A stretch of DNA of 36,350 bases from Chloroflexota bacterium (GTDB lineage Bacteria > Chloroflexota > Anaerolineae > Caldilineales > Caldilineaceae): positions 1 through 36,350 of the forward strand of contig JASGTU010000002.1 in the NCBI GenBank assembly GCA_030058085.1, read 5' to 3'. Every line of letters starts with the position of its first letter. Within the stretch, counting starts at the first letter, position 1. Both the position numbers and the translations under genes were made by a program. Of the stretch, positions 17,601 to 24,776 are shown one piece after another. Under the pieces are notes generated by a model. The model saw nothing but the letters and a program-made list of their open reading frames with translations, was not told the origin of the DNA and made no database searches.

Positions 17601-17719
17601 ACGCCTGCGCAGCGGTCGAGCCGATTTTCACCGACAACCCGGACCTGTGGCAGATCACCGATCACTTCGGCTATAGCCACCCGGCGCTGGCCGCGGAGCA
17701 GATCTGCTTCGTCCCCTAA
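14657..17719 (+). CDS. secreted LysM protein with a duplicated module
   Basis: A 1020-residue exported protein with a Sec signal (MTALLAIGLLFALTGPVLSQ near 21-40). Two LysM peptidoglycan-binding domains follow: YIYTVQEGDSWDIVALKTGV near 51-70 and THVVGAGESWASIAEEYGV near 104-122, each ending LAIP or LVIP. A Glu/Thr/Pro-rich spacer runs to about 248. The rest is a module present twice, near 249-625 and 654-1020. Each copy starts with a C-x10-15-LxxxLxxCG helix pair and carries calcium-loop-like DINADGLPDVVW or DLNADGQMDIAW repeats. It then has an E(I/V)W(A/Q)S(V/I)DGAP(Y/F) strand, a TPR-like helical region, and a closing NPxxW..(A/T)D.(Y/F)GY(T/S) motif. No catalytic motif is visible. AAGGGAG six bases upstream fixes the start. 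It probably anchors in the cell wall. Confidence 0.8.
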   Translation: MNARYKTVYRRSLTMGVTVAMTALLAIGLLFALTGPVLSQEAGTAPEGGYIYTVQEGDSWDIVALKTGVDVATLQEANPDAVRDTGWLLSGEQLAIPAVGDAESQTHVVGAGESWASIAEEYGVSVNLLFAANPDRVRPGLVLYQGEKLVIPAAPSAATETPAAVEPAAETPEPVVTEEATEAVTEEAAEPVETEEAAETPEPAVDEEPVAPVTVPLTVPVSSGDEVTGTETLTDTEGAPEAEPVSEIPACPEAFADYPDLMVEVLNAAGGDAAALEAFLDECGAAVEGGVVPVDLGAEEDAAAGADADAAAVAEAEEAGAQALVVVYQNPVQQAAFVEGDLLILSPGANGYAVAYRARAAGEVRLLAVEDINADGLPDVVWVDTTCGASTCFDTVNVRSWDGSVWADWTEGTITMAYADIALVEAETEGEAAQLELSGGIYGSVGAGPQRSRTEIWASVDGAPYQLVEKTYADSECLYHTVLDANRALLDAPVIGFETATALYETAATDESLMKCWVRADEMEELRSFSLFRLALIAAYQEDIDTAEARIAELGVTYPGSIYDDVGQVWLESITAEGDVAAACEAAAAYVAENSGAWEILADYGYTNPSFGAADVCPVLNLSAPDAEEQESEETGATDALPQSDPGSGASASLPECAGSLAGYAEVLPAVLAATQADQEALENWLQVCGVLAEDRGAALFADLNQDGADDVVVFPTLISDVGLGPKGAQGAVYVFHSQPDGSLALAFGPEIYGKPALLGAGDLNADGQMDIAWTVEGCATSCVLEAQVWTWDGAEYVSMIEPGAVIALGTATFEPVKDGDPGGGHRLVLVGGVSDTLEGGLAVPHQEVWQSIDGAPFRRISWTYDRTAGGNDCMGLRLVEADAALLAADVIGYARAAELYAAALADELQACSIFGLRPDEELALLQGLAHFRLMQVQHYAGDDVAAQATLDDLAAAQPDSLYAQAAASWQDAIAGGATPADACAAVEPIFTDNPDLWQITDHFGYSHPALAAEQICFVP

Positions 17720-17736
17720 GCGAAGTGTTCGCCCAC

Positions 17737-17824
17737 TTCTGTCATTCTGAAGCGAGCGTTAGCGAGTTGAAGAATCTTGCCGCACTAGAGGTAGAGATGT
17801 TTCGTTTCACTCAACATGACAGAA
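17737..17824. repeat. 88-bp inverted-repeat element (MITE/REP-like), full copy
   Basis: Perfect 9-bp terminal inverted repeats, TTCTGTCAT (17737-17745) and ATGACAGAA (17816-17824), flank a partly self-complementary interior with GAAGAATCT and GAGATGTTTCG. The family resembles the TGTCATTCTGA...TCAGCATGACA repeats common in Chloroflexi. It lies between the LysM stop and the 3' end of the truncated glycosyltransferase. Partial copies occur at 13232 and 21417. Confidence 0.7.
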
Positions 17825-17861
17825 GGTGCATCGCGCGAACGAACCGCGAAGCGAACGTGGC

Positions 17862-18818
17862 CTAGCGGTCGCTGGTGATGACCGGCGTACCGGCAGCCAT
17901 CGCTTCCAGCACCATCATCCCAAACCCTTCAGAGAGGCTAGGAAAGACATAGGCCGTCGCTAGGGCATAGAGCGCGGCCTTGTCCGTTTCGTCTACCCAG
18001 CCGCAGAAGTGCACGCGGTCTTGCAGGCCAAGACGGACGGCGATGGCGCGCGGGTCGGGCGCAAAGGCCGAATCGTGCGCGGGCAGTTTGCCGGCGATCA
18101 CCAGGCGGATCTGCGGTTCGCCGCCTTTCTCCAGGTAGCGCTGGTAGGCGGAGAGCACCGCTTCCACGTTTTTGCGCACGTCGAAGCCGCCCAGATAGAG
18201 GAAGTAGCGCTCGGGCAGGCTGTATTGGGCGCGCACGGCTGCAAGTTCTTGCGCGCGGGGCGGCGCATCTACGTCTGTGCCAGGCGTTGTGTTGGGGCCA
18301 TGGTAGACGACGTGCACGCGCTCGGGCGAGATGCGCAGATGGTCGACGATGTCGCGGGCGCTGGCGCGGCTAACGGTCAGGACTGCGGCGGCTCGGCGCG
18401 CGCTGGCGGCGACGAGCGCGGTGTAGCGGCGCTGCAGAAAGCCGCCGCGATAGGCGGGCAGCAGCAGCGGGATCAGGTCATGGACGGTGACCGCGACCGG
18501 ACAGGGCTGCCAGAGCGGCGCCGCCCAATACGGAACCCAGAGCGCATCCGGGCGCAGACGCCGGGCCGCGGCGGGAACGGCGACCTGCTCCCACCACAGC
18601 TTTTGCCAGTTGGCGGGCAGCGGCGGCAGTTTGACCGGCTGCAGCGCCAGGCGCGGCCACCGGGCCTGCCATGCCGTGATGTCCGTCGTGGCGGGAAGCA
18701 GGACGGTCAGCCGCACGCCGGGCTTCTGGTCGGGGAGGCGGTCAAGCAAGTGATGCAGATATTGGCCGCTGCCCGTGGTTTCTTGCCCGAGGAACCAGCC
18801 GTTGACCGCTATGTGCAT
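17862..18818 (-). CDS. GT4-type glycosyltransferase, C-terminally truncated
   Basis: A glycosyltransferase of the GT-B fold (family GT4) that would transfer sugars from nucleotide donors during polysaccharide synthesis. The N-domain begins MHIAVNGWFLGQETTGSGQY. Family motifs include VTVHDLIPLLLP near residue 119, TVSRASARDIV near 160, YFLYLGGFDVRKN near 205, and the donor-binding motif SLSEGFGMMVLEAMAAGTPV near 294-313. The reading frame stops immediately after VITSDR at residue 318, where relatives continue for about 70 residues (usually SSLPEV...). No continuation exists downstream: 37 bases later the 88-bp element begins, and then the LysM gene. The missing part closes the C-domain onto the N-domain, so activity is doubtful. 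Start 18818 matches the family N-terminus. The gene follows the epimerase by 37 bases. Confidence 0.8.
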   Translation of the reverse strand: MHIAVNGWFLGQETTGSGQYLHHLLDRLPDQKPGVRLTVLLPATTDITAWQARWPRLALQPVKLPPLPANWQKLWWEQVAVPAAARRLRPDALWVPYWAAPLWQPCPVAVTVHDLIPLLLPAYRGGFLQRRYTALVAASARRAAAVLTVSRASARDIVDHLRISPERVHVVYHGPNTTPGTDVDAPPRAQELAAVRAQYSLPERYFLYLGGFDVRKNVEAVLSAYQRYLEKGGEPQIRLVIAGKLPAHDSAFAPDPRAIAVRLGLQDRVHFCGWVDETDKAALYALATAYVFPSLSEGFGMMVLEAMAAGTPVITSDR

Positions 18819-18855
18819 GGCGTGCCGTTGCGAGCGAAGCCGCGCTGCGCAGGCA

Positions 18856-19800
18856 TTAGGCCGCCTCGCTCGTGCGGAACCAGTCGACGGTCGCCTGCAG
18901 CCCGTCATGTAAGGAGACTTCAGGTCGCCAGCCAAGTTCCTTGGCCGCTTTGCTGCTGTCGAGGTAGGTGGCGAGGACTTCGCCCACGGGACGCGGCGTG
19001 TGCTCCGGCGGGAGCGCGTAGCCGGTGATGCCGGCGAGCAGGCGGTGAACCGCGTTGATGTTGGTCGGCACGCCCGTGCCTACGTTGAAGATGCCGCTGG
19101 CGGCGCCTTCTAGGGCGAGACGGTTGGCGCGGGCGATGTCGCCAACGAAGACGAAGTCGCGCGTCTGCGTCCCGTCGCCGGTGATGCGCGTGGGCGTGTC
19201 CTGCAGCATGGCGCCGGCGAAGATGGCGATGACGCCGGCCTCGCCTTTGCTGTCCTGGCGCGGTCCGTAGACGTTGGGATAACGCAGGGCGACGTAGGGC
19301 AGGTCGTAGTTCTGGCCGTAGAGGTCGAGGTGGTACTCGACGCTGAGCTTGTTGGCCCCGTAGTTGTCTTTGGGCTGGGGGCGGCTCGCCTCGGTAAAAG
19401 GCAGCCTGTCGCCGTCCGGGCTGTAGCCTTCGCCGTAGACCGCGCCGCCGGTGCTGGCAAAGACGAATTTGCTGCAGCCGTGCTTGCGCGCCAGCTCGAG
19501 AAGCGTGAGCGAGCCGATCACGTTGACGCGCGCGTATTCGAGCGGATCGCTCATGCTCTCGCGCACGTTGGCCAGCGCGGCCTGGTGGATGACGGCCTCG
19601 ATTCGCTCGCGCTCGAAGATTTCCTGCAGGCGCTCGCCGTCGGTAATATCGACCTGGTGAAAAGCGGCGTCTGCGGGCACGTTGCGGCGATGGCCGGTGT
19701 GGAGGTTGTCGACGACGACGACATGATGGCCTGCAGCCAGCAATGCATCGGCGATGTGGCTGCCGATGAAGCCGGCGCCGCCTGTGACGAGTACGTTCAT
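18856..19800 (-). CDS. NAD-dependent sugar-nucleotide epimerase (GalE-like)
   Basis: A 314-residue extended short-chain dehydrogenase. The NAD-binding motif is VTGGAGFIGSHIADALL near residues 5-21, the nucleotide-acid residue is in VVVVDNLHTG near 29-38, and the catalytic ASTGG and YGANK (Y147, K151) are intact. VALRYPNVYGPRQ near 167-179 is also typical. It matches UDP-glucose 4-epimerase-type enzymes; the exact sugar cannot be told. The start at 19800 is supported by AGGAGG five bases upstream. Longer open frame upstream is not typical of the family. The gene precedes a glycosyltransferase, so the pair probably serves surface-polysaccharide synthesis. Confidence 0.9.
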   Translation of the reverse strand: MNVLVTGGAGFIGSHIADALLAAGHHVVVVDNLHTGHRRNVPADAAFHQVDITDGERLQEIFERERIEAVIHQAALANVRESMSDPLEYARVNVIGSLTLLELARKHGCSKFVFASTGGAVYGEGYSPDGDRLPFTEASRPQPKDNYGANKLSVEYHLDLYGQNYDLPYVALRYPNVYGPRQDSKGEAGVIAIFAGAMLQDTPTRITGDGTQTRDFVFVGDIARANRLALEGAASGIFNVGTGVPTNINAVHRLLAGITGYALPPEHTPRPVGEVLATYLDSSKAAKELGWRPEVSLHDGLQATVDWFRTSEAA

Positions 19801-19896
19801 GGGGCCTCCTGGTATGCGAGCCGTTGGCTGCTTCGCCGGCGACAGCGGAGCGGAGTTGCGCGGCAATTCTAGGACAGAGCCGGAGTAACCGGTTCG

Positions 19897-19926
19897 TTGG
19901 AGAATTCTAATCGGCGGGTTTACAAT
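19897..19926 (+). promoter_or_regulatory. candidate promoter for ssnA
   Basis: TTGGAG (19897-19902), an 18-base spacer and TACAAT (19921-19926) form a plausible sigma-A promoter. The palindrome AGAATTCT at 19901-19908 overlaps the -35. The leader to 19963 would be about 30 bases. Confidence 0.45.
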
Positions 19927-19962
19927 ACGGCAAATTCGCCGCACGAAATGGAAGGAGCGCCC

Positions 19963-21303
19963 ATGCTGATCCATAATGCTACAGTCGTCACTTTCGATGG
20001 AGAGAACCGCGTGCTGGATGGGGCCGCGGTGCGCATTGACGGCGCCATTATTGCCGAGGTCGGCGCAGAGGCGGACCTGCTGGCGCGCTATCCCGACGAC
20101 GAACGCTGGGATGCGCAGGGCATGTTGTTGATGCCGGGGCAGATCTGCGCGCACACGCACTTCTACGGGGCGTTCTCCCGCGGCATGTATATCCCCGGCC
20201 CGCCGGCCAAGGACTTCCCGGAAATCCTGGAGAAGCTGTGGTGGCGGCTGGACAAGGCGCTCGACCTGGAGGGGGTGCGGCGTTCGGCTGAAGTCTGCCT
20301 GGTGGACGCCATCCGCAACGGCACGACGACGCTGATCGACCACCACGCCAGCCAGCGCGCCATCGACGGCAGCCTGGACGTGATTGCCGAAGCGGTCGAG
20401 ACAAGCGGGCTGCGCGCTGTGCTGTGCTACGAGGTGACCGACCGCGACGGGCCCGAGGCGGCGCAGGCGGGTATCCGCGAGAATGTGCGCTTTATGCGCA
20501 GGCTGCGCGCCGCCGAGGGAAGCGACATCGGCGAGCGCGTGGCTGCCACCTTCGGCCTACACGCCAGCCTGACGCTTTCCGACGAGACGCTGCAAGCGTG
20601 CGCGAGCGAGGGCGACGCCTTTCATATCCATGTGGCGGAGCATCCGGCGGATGAGTACGACAGCCTGGCGAAGTCGGACAAGCGCGCGGTGGAGCGGCTG
20701 CACGGCTTCGGCATTACCGGCCCGCGCAGCATCATGGCGCACTGCATCCACATCGACGCCTGGGAGATGGCGCTGCTGCGCGAGAGCGGCACGTTTGTGA
20801 CGCATCAGCCGCGCTCGAACATGAACAACGCCGTGGGCGCGGCGGAGGTGACGGCTATGCTGCGCGGCGGTCTGCCGGTCTGCCTGGGCAACGACGGCTT
20901 CAGTAATGATATGTTCGCGGAGATGAAGGTCGCGGACATGCTGCAGAAGGTGGCGCATGCCGACCCGCGCTATCTGGGGGCCGACAAGGCGGTGGCGATG
21001 GCGGTCCACAATAACCGGCGCCTGGCTGCGCAGTTCTTCGACCGGCCTGCCGGCATCGTGACGCCGGGGGCGTACGCCGACCTAATCCTGATGGACTACT
21101 ACCCGACGACGCCGCTGACGGCTGACAATCTGCCGTGGCACATCCTGTTCGGCATGAGCGGCGGGCACGTACACAGCACCATCGTCCATGGCCGCGTCCT
21201 CATGCGCGACCGGGAGTTGGCGACGATGGACGAGGCCGAGATCGCGGCGCAGAGCCGCGTCGCGGCTGCGGCGACGTGGGACCGCTACTGGGCCATGTTC
21301 TGA
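19963..21303 (+). CDS. ssnA: SsnA-type aminohydrolase
   Basis: A 446-residue metal-dependent amidohydrolase of the SsnA group, related to guanine/chlorohydrolase-type deaminases. Visible metal-site and active-site motifs are QICAHTHFYGAFSRG near 61-75, HIHVAEHPADEY near 222-233, SIMAHCIHID near 257-266, and CLGNDGFSNDMF near 307-318. The length matches the family. SsnA genes are commonly found with selenium-dependent molybdenum hydroxylases, where the enzyme may process a purine or hydantoin-like substrate; the substrate is not established. The start at 19963 has GAAGGAG five bases upstream. An in-frame upstream start at 19897 would overlap the promoter. It begins a plus-strand run that includes an F420 reductase and YqeC-MocA. 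Confidence 0.85.
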   Translation: MLIHNATVVTFDGENRVLDGAAVRIDGAIIAEVGAEADLLARYPDDERWDAQGMLLMPGQICAHTHFYGAFSRGMYIPGPPAKDFPEILEKLWWRLDKALDLEGVRRSAEVCLVDAIRNGTTTLIDHHASQRAIDGSLDVIAEAVETSGLRAVLCYEVTDRDGPEAAQAGIRENVRFMRRLRAAEGSDIGERVAATFGLHASLTLSDETLQACASEGDAFHIHVAEHPADEYDSLAKSDKRAVERLHGFGITGPRSIMAHCIHIDAWEMALLRESGTFVTHQPRSNMNNAVGAAEVTAMLRGGLPVCLGNDGFSNDMFAEMKVADMLQKVAHADPRYLGADKAVAMAVHNNRRLAAQFFDRPAGIVTPGAYADLILMDYYPTTPLTADNLPWHILFGMSGGHVHSTIVHGRVLMRDRELATMDEAEIAAQSRVAAAATWDRYWAMF

Positions 21304-21416
21304 TGCGAGCCGCGGCCTGCGAGACGTTGCGCCGACGACCTGCCGGGAGAAGCATCCCGAAGCAAAGAAACTCCGTTTCTGGCGCATGGGATGAGAAGCC
21401 TGGCGGCGCCTCGTTC

Positions 21417-21445
21417 GAGATGCTGCACTTCGTTCAGCATGACAG
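21417..21445. repeat. REP-like repeat fragment, copy 3
   Basis: GAGATG...TTCAGCATGACAG spans 29 bases and aligns without gaps with bases 17794-17822 of the full element. The left half is missing or diverged. It lies between ssnA and the F420 reductase gene. Confidence 0.5.
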
Positions 21446-21494
21446 TTTCATGCAAACACTTACCTGGAACACATAGCAGGAAGGGATAAAAAGA

Positions 21495-22166
21495 ATGAGC
21501 AAGCCAACCGTCGCCGTGATCGGCGGGACCGGCGCTGAGGGCTCCGGGCTGGCAGTGCGCTGGGCCGTTGCGGGCTACCCGGTCGTGATCGGGAGTCGCA
21601 GCTCAGAGAAGGCGGCGAGCGTGAGCGCCGAACTGGCAGGGCTGCTGCCCGCGGGCAGCGCGGCCATCACCGGCGCGACCAATGCCGCAGCAGCGGCGGC
21701 GGGCGACGCGGTTGTGCTCAGCGTGCCGTACGATGCCCAGGCGGCGACCATCGACCAAATCGCAGCGGCGTGCCAAGGCAAGGTCTTGATCACGGTGGGC
21801 GTGCCGCTCAAGCCGCCCAAGGTGAGCGTCGTCTGGCATCCGCAGGGCGGTTCGGCTGCAGAGGAGGCGCAGGCCCAACTGGGTCCGGAGGTGCGCGTGG
21901 TCGCCGCCTTTCAGAACATCGCCGCGGGGCATCTGAAGAACCTGGACTGGCAAGCGGACTGCGACGTGCTGATCGCGGGCGACGACAAGGAGGCCAAGCA
22001 GTTAACCGCGGAGCTGGTTCGTGCCGCCGGGTTCTCTAGCGTGGACGCCGGCCCGCTGGCGAATGCGCCGGTGCTGGAGGGCTTGACCGCCGTGCTGATC
22101 GGGATCAACATCAGGCACAAGGTCAAGAGCAGCGGCATCCGCATCACGGGCATCCCGCGCGAGTAA
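21495..22166 (+). CDS. npdG: NADPH-dependent F420 reductase
   Basis: A cytosolic oxidoreductase that transfers hydride between NADPH and coenzyme F420. The 223-residue protein begins with a Rossmann loop VAVIGGTGAEGSGLAVRWA near 6-24. The NADPH-preference motif VIGSRSSEKA (near 31-40) supplies the Ser/Arg residues that bind the 2'-phosphate. Further motifs are VVLSVPYDAQ near 73-82 and VVAAFQNIAAGHL near 135-147. Its presence implies that the organism makes and uses F420. AAGGGA upstream supports the start at 21495. A gap of 192 bases with a repeat fragment separates it from ssnA. Confidence 0.9.
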   Translation: MSKPTVAVIGGTGAEGSGLAVRWAVAGYPVVIGSRSSEKAASVSAELAGLLPAGSAAITGATNAAAAAAGDAVVLSVPYDAQAATIDQIAAACQGKVLITVGVPLKPPKVSVVWHPQGGSAAEEAQAQLGPEVRVVAAFQNIAAGHLKNLDWQADCDVLIAGDDKEAKQLTAELVRAAGFSSVDAGPLANAPVLEGLTAVLIGINIRHKVKSSGIRITGIPRE

Positions 22167-22185
22167 CGGCGAGTTGCCCTTTTTT
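22148..22185 (+). terminator. weak hairpin plus T-run after npdG
   Basis: GGGCA (22148-22152) can pair with TGCCC (22175-22179), directly followed by six T residues. The stem is only five base pairs and the loop is 22 bases, so termination is likely partial at best. Confidence 0.25.
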
Positions 22186-22238
22186 GCATTCGGTTGCGCT
22201 GACGTTCTTTCGCCCAATAACCTAGCAAGCGAGGCTCT

Positions 22239-23357
22239 ATGAAATTTGAGACGCTGGCCATTCACGCCGGACGCCGGATCGACAGCGGGACCAGCGCGGT
22301 CATGCCGCCGATTATCCTATCGACGACGTTTGCCCGCGAGCCCGATGGCAGCATGCCGCACGGCTATGAGTACACACGCAGCGAGAACCCCAACCGCACC
22401 GCGCTGGAGGAGTGCCTGGCGGCGCTGGAGGGCGGCGCAGCCGCGGCCGCGTTTGCGTCCGGTCAGGCGGCGACGCTAGCCGTGCTGCAAACTCTAGCGT
22501 CCGCGGACCACGTGATCATCCCCGACGACGTCTACTTCGGCATGCGTGAGCTGACGCAGCATGTGTTGGGGCGTTGGGGGTTGCAGGCGACCGCGGTCAA
22601 CATGGCCGACCTGGACGCGGTGCGCGCTGCCGTGCGCCCGGCGACGCGCCTCATCTGGGCGGAGACCCCGTCTAACCCGCTGCTCACCATCACCGACATC
22701 GAAGGCGTGGCGGCCATCGCACATGAGGCGGGCGCGACCTGCGTGGTCGACAACACGTGGGCGTCGCCCGTGGGCCAAAGCCCGCTGCAACTGGGCGCGG
22801 ACCTGGTGATGCACGCCACGACCAAGTACTTAGGCGGGCACAGCGACCTGCTGGGCGGCGCGATCATCACCCGCCAGGAGGATGAACTGTTCTCTGCCCT
22901 GCAGACCATTCAGAAGGCGGGCGGCGCGGTCCCGTCGCCGTTTGACTGCTGGCTGTTGCTGCGCAGCATCAGCACGCTGCCCTATCGCGTGGCTGCACAT
23001 ACGGCCAACGCGCAGCGCGTGGCTGCTTTCCTACGCGATCACCCGCGCGTCGTCGCCGCCTACTACCCGGGCTTGCCGGATCACCCCGGCCACGCGGTGG
23101 CGGCCCGGCAGATGCGTCTATTCGGCGGTATGATGTCGATCCTGGTGCAGGGCGGCGCGGCGGAGGCTATCGCCGTGGCGGGACGCTGCCGGCTGTTCAC
23201 ACGAGCCACGAGCTTGGGCGGCGTCGAGAGCTTGATCGAACACCGCGCTACGACCGAAGGGCCGAACTCGAAGGCGCCGCAGAACCTGCTGCGCATCTCA
23301 GTTGGGCTGGAGCACGCCGACGATCTGATCGACGATCTGGCCCAGGCGCTGGCCTAG
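22239..23357 (+). CDS. trans-sulfuration PLP enzyme (cystathionine gamma-synthase/lyase family)
   Basis: A 372-residue fold-type I PLP enzyme of the Cys/Met metabolism family. Family motifs are KFETLAIHAGRRID at the N-terminus, YEYTRSENPNRTALEECLA near 46-64, WAETPSNPLLTITDI near 141-155, VVDNTWASP near 170-178, the PLP lysine in HATTKYLGGHSDLLGG (K196), and SLGGVESLIEH near 326-336. Members include cystathionine gamma-synthase (MetB), cystathionine gamma-lyase and methionine gamma-lyase; sequence alone does not separate them. GAGG precedes ATG 22239. The next gene begins three bases after the stop, so the two are translationally linked. Confidence 0.88.
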   Translation: MKFETLAIHAGRRIDSGTSAVMPPIILSTTFAREPDGSMPHGYEYTRSENPNRTALEECLAALEGGAAAAAFASGQAATLAVLQTLASADHVIIPDDVYFGMRELTQHVLGRWGLQATAVNMADLDAVRAAVRPATRLIWAETPSNPLLTITDIEGVAAIAHEAGATCVVDNTWASPVGQSPLQLGADLVMHATTKYLGGHSDLLGGAIITRQEDELFSALQTIQKAGGAVPSPFDCWLLLRSISTLPYRVAAHTANAQRVAAFLRDHPRVVAAYYPGLPDHPGHAVAARQMRLFGGMMSILVQGGAAEAIAVAGRCRLFTRATSLGGVESLIEHRATTEGPNSKAPQNLLRISVGLEHADDLIDDLAQALA

Positions 23358-23360
23358 CGG

Positions 23361-24764
23361 ATGGCGGCGATGAACCTGGTGAGCGCGCTGCGCCTGCGGC
23401 TGGACCCGGTTGCGCCGGATGTCGTGTCGCTTGTGGGCGGCGGCGGCAAGACCAGCGCCATGCGCCGGCTGGCGGCGGAGGTTGTGGCGCAGAATAAGCG
23501 CGTGATCTGCACGGCGACGACGCGCCTGGCATCGTATGAGGTGGAGGGGAGCGCCTGGGCTGTGGAGTTCACCGGCGCGCAACTGCCGTTCGATGCGATT
23601 GCGGCTGCGCTCGACCGCCACGGCCAATGCCTGCTCGTCTCCCCGCATGTGATCGAGGGGGAGGGCCGCAAGTATCCGGGCGTGTCCGCGGCGCAGGTCG
23701 ACGCGCTGGCGGCGCAGGCCGCAGAACTGGGCGCGGCTGCGCTGATCGTGGAGGCGGACGGGAGCCGTATGTTGCCGGCGAAGGCGCCGGCTGAGTACGA
23801 GCCGCCCGTTCCGTCCTCGACCACGCTGCTGGTCGCGGTGGCGGGCATGGACGCCGTCGGGCGGCAGATCGAAGAAGACCGTGTGCATCGACCGGCGCAG
23901 ATTCGCCGCGTGCTGGGCCTGACTGCGACGGAACCGGCGCGGCTGACGCCGGAGATGGTCGCCCGGCTGCTGGCGCACCCGCAGGGCGGCGGCAAGAACC
24001 GGCCGCCTGGAGCCGAACTGGTCGCGCTGCTCAATAAGGCGGAGAACGCGCCGGCGCGGGCGTGCGCACGACTGGCAGCGCGGCGTTTGGCTGCAGACGG
24101 CCATCCGGCGCTGATCGCGTCCGCCGGACGCATGGACGGGCCGCCGGTGCACGAACGCTGGGGGCCGCTGGCTGCGGTGATCTTGGCGGCGGGAGAGGGC
24201 AGTCGCCTGGGCGGGCCGAAGCAGGTGGCGGAGGTCGGTGGCGAGCCGCTGGTCGTTCGGGCGCTGCGCCTGGCGTTGCAGAGTGACGCCGAAGAGATCG
24301 TAGTTGTGACCGGCGCGCATGCGCAGCAGACAGCGCAAGCATTGACCCCGTGGACGGCGCAGCCCGCCTCGCGCGTGCGTGTGGTGCATAACGCCGCCTG
24401 GGCGAGCGGGCAGGCGAGCAGCATGCAGGCGGGGTTGGCCGCACTCGGCCCGGCGACGCAGGCTGCGCTGTTGCTGCCCGTCGATCAGCCTTTCCTGCCG
24501 GTGAGCCTGCTGCGACGGCTGGCGAGCCTGTGGCGGGCGGGCTGGCCTATAGCCGCGCCGCGCGTCGACGGCGAACTGCGCGGCGCGCCGGCCTTGTTCG
24601 ACCGGGCGCTGTGGCCGGAACTGCACGCTGTGCGAGGCGACCGCGGCGGGCGCGATGTGTTGCGCAGCCGGCGATACGCGATGGGCGCTGTGAATGTGGA
24701 CGGCGACCTGTTGGCCGACATCGACGCGCCGGACGATCTGGCGGCTGTGCGAGGCCGGGCGTAG
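23361..24764 (+). CDS. YqeC-MocA fusion: selenium-cofactor protein YqeC plus molybdopterin nucleotidyltransferase
   Basis: A 467-residue two-domain protein. Residues 1 to about 265 match YqeC, a P-loop protein linked by gene context to the selenium cofactor of molybdenum hydroxylases: VSLVGGGGKTSAMRRLA near 22-38, VICTATTRLASYE near 49-61, and ALIVEADGSRMLPAKAP near 129-145. Residues from about 270 match MocA/YgfJ nucleotidyltransferases: AAVILAAGEGSRLGGPKQ near 271-288, NAAWASGQASSMQAGLAAL near 339-357, and LLLPVDQPFLP near 369-379. These activate molybdopterin with CTP or GTP. In many genomes yqeC and mocA are separate adjacent genes. ATG 23361 is three bases after the preceding stop; ATG 23370 is an alternative. 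The gene is convergent with tsaE, 12 bases away. Confidence 0.85.
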   Translation: MAAMNLVSALRLRLDPVAPDVVSLVGGGGKTSAMRRLAAEVVAQNKRVICTATTRLASYEVEGSAWAVEFTGAQLPFDAIAAALDRHGQCLLVSPHVIEGEGRKYPGVSAAQVDALAAQAAELGAAALIVEADGSRMLPAKAPAEYEPPVPSSTTLLVAVAGMDAVGRQIEEDRVHRPAQIRRVLGLTATEPARLTPEMVARLLAHPQGGGKNRPPGAELVALLNKAENAPARACARLAARRLAADGHPALIASAGRMDGPPVHERWGPLAAVILAAGEGSRLGGPKQVAEVGGEPLVVRALRLALQSDAEEIVVVTGAHAQQTAQALTPWTAQPASRVRVVHNAAWASGQASSMQAGLAALGPATQAALLLPVDQPFLPVSLLRRLASLWRAGWPIAAPRVDGELRGAPALFDRALWPELHAVRGDRGGRDVLRSRRYAMGAVNVDGDLLADIDAPDDLAAVRGRA

Positions 24765-24776
24765 TCGTTTTCGGAG

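Noticed and set aside
18819-18935. Longer N-terminus of the glycosyltransferase starting at 18935
   Set aside because: It would overlap the end of the epimerase gene and add 39 Arg/Ser-rich residues absent from the family; MHIAVNGWF at 18818 is the natural start.
23298-24626. Minus-strand open frames of 442 and 356 codons opposite the YqeC-MocA fusion
   Set aside because: Both are Arg/Gln- or Ser/Ala-rich shadows created by high GC at third positions of the real gene.
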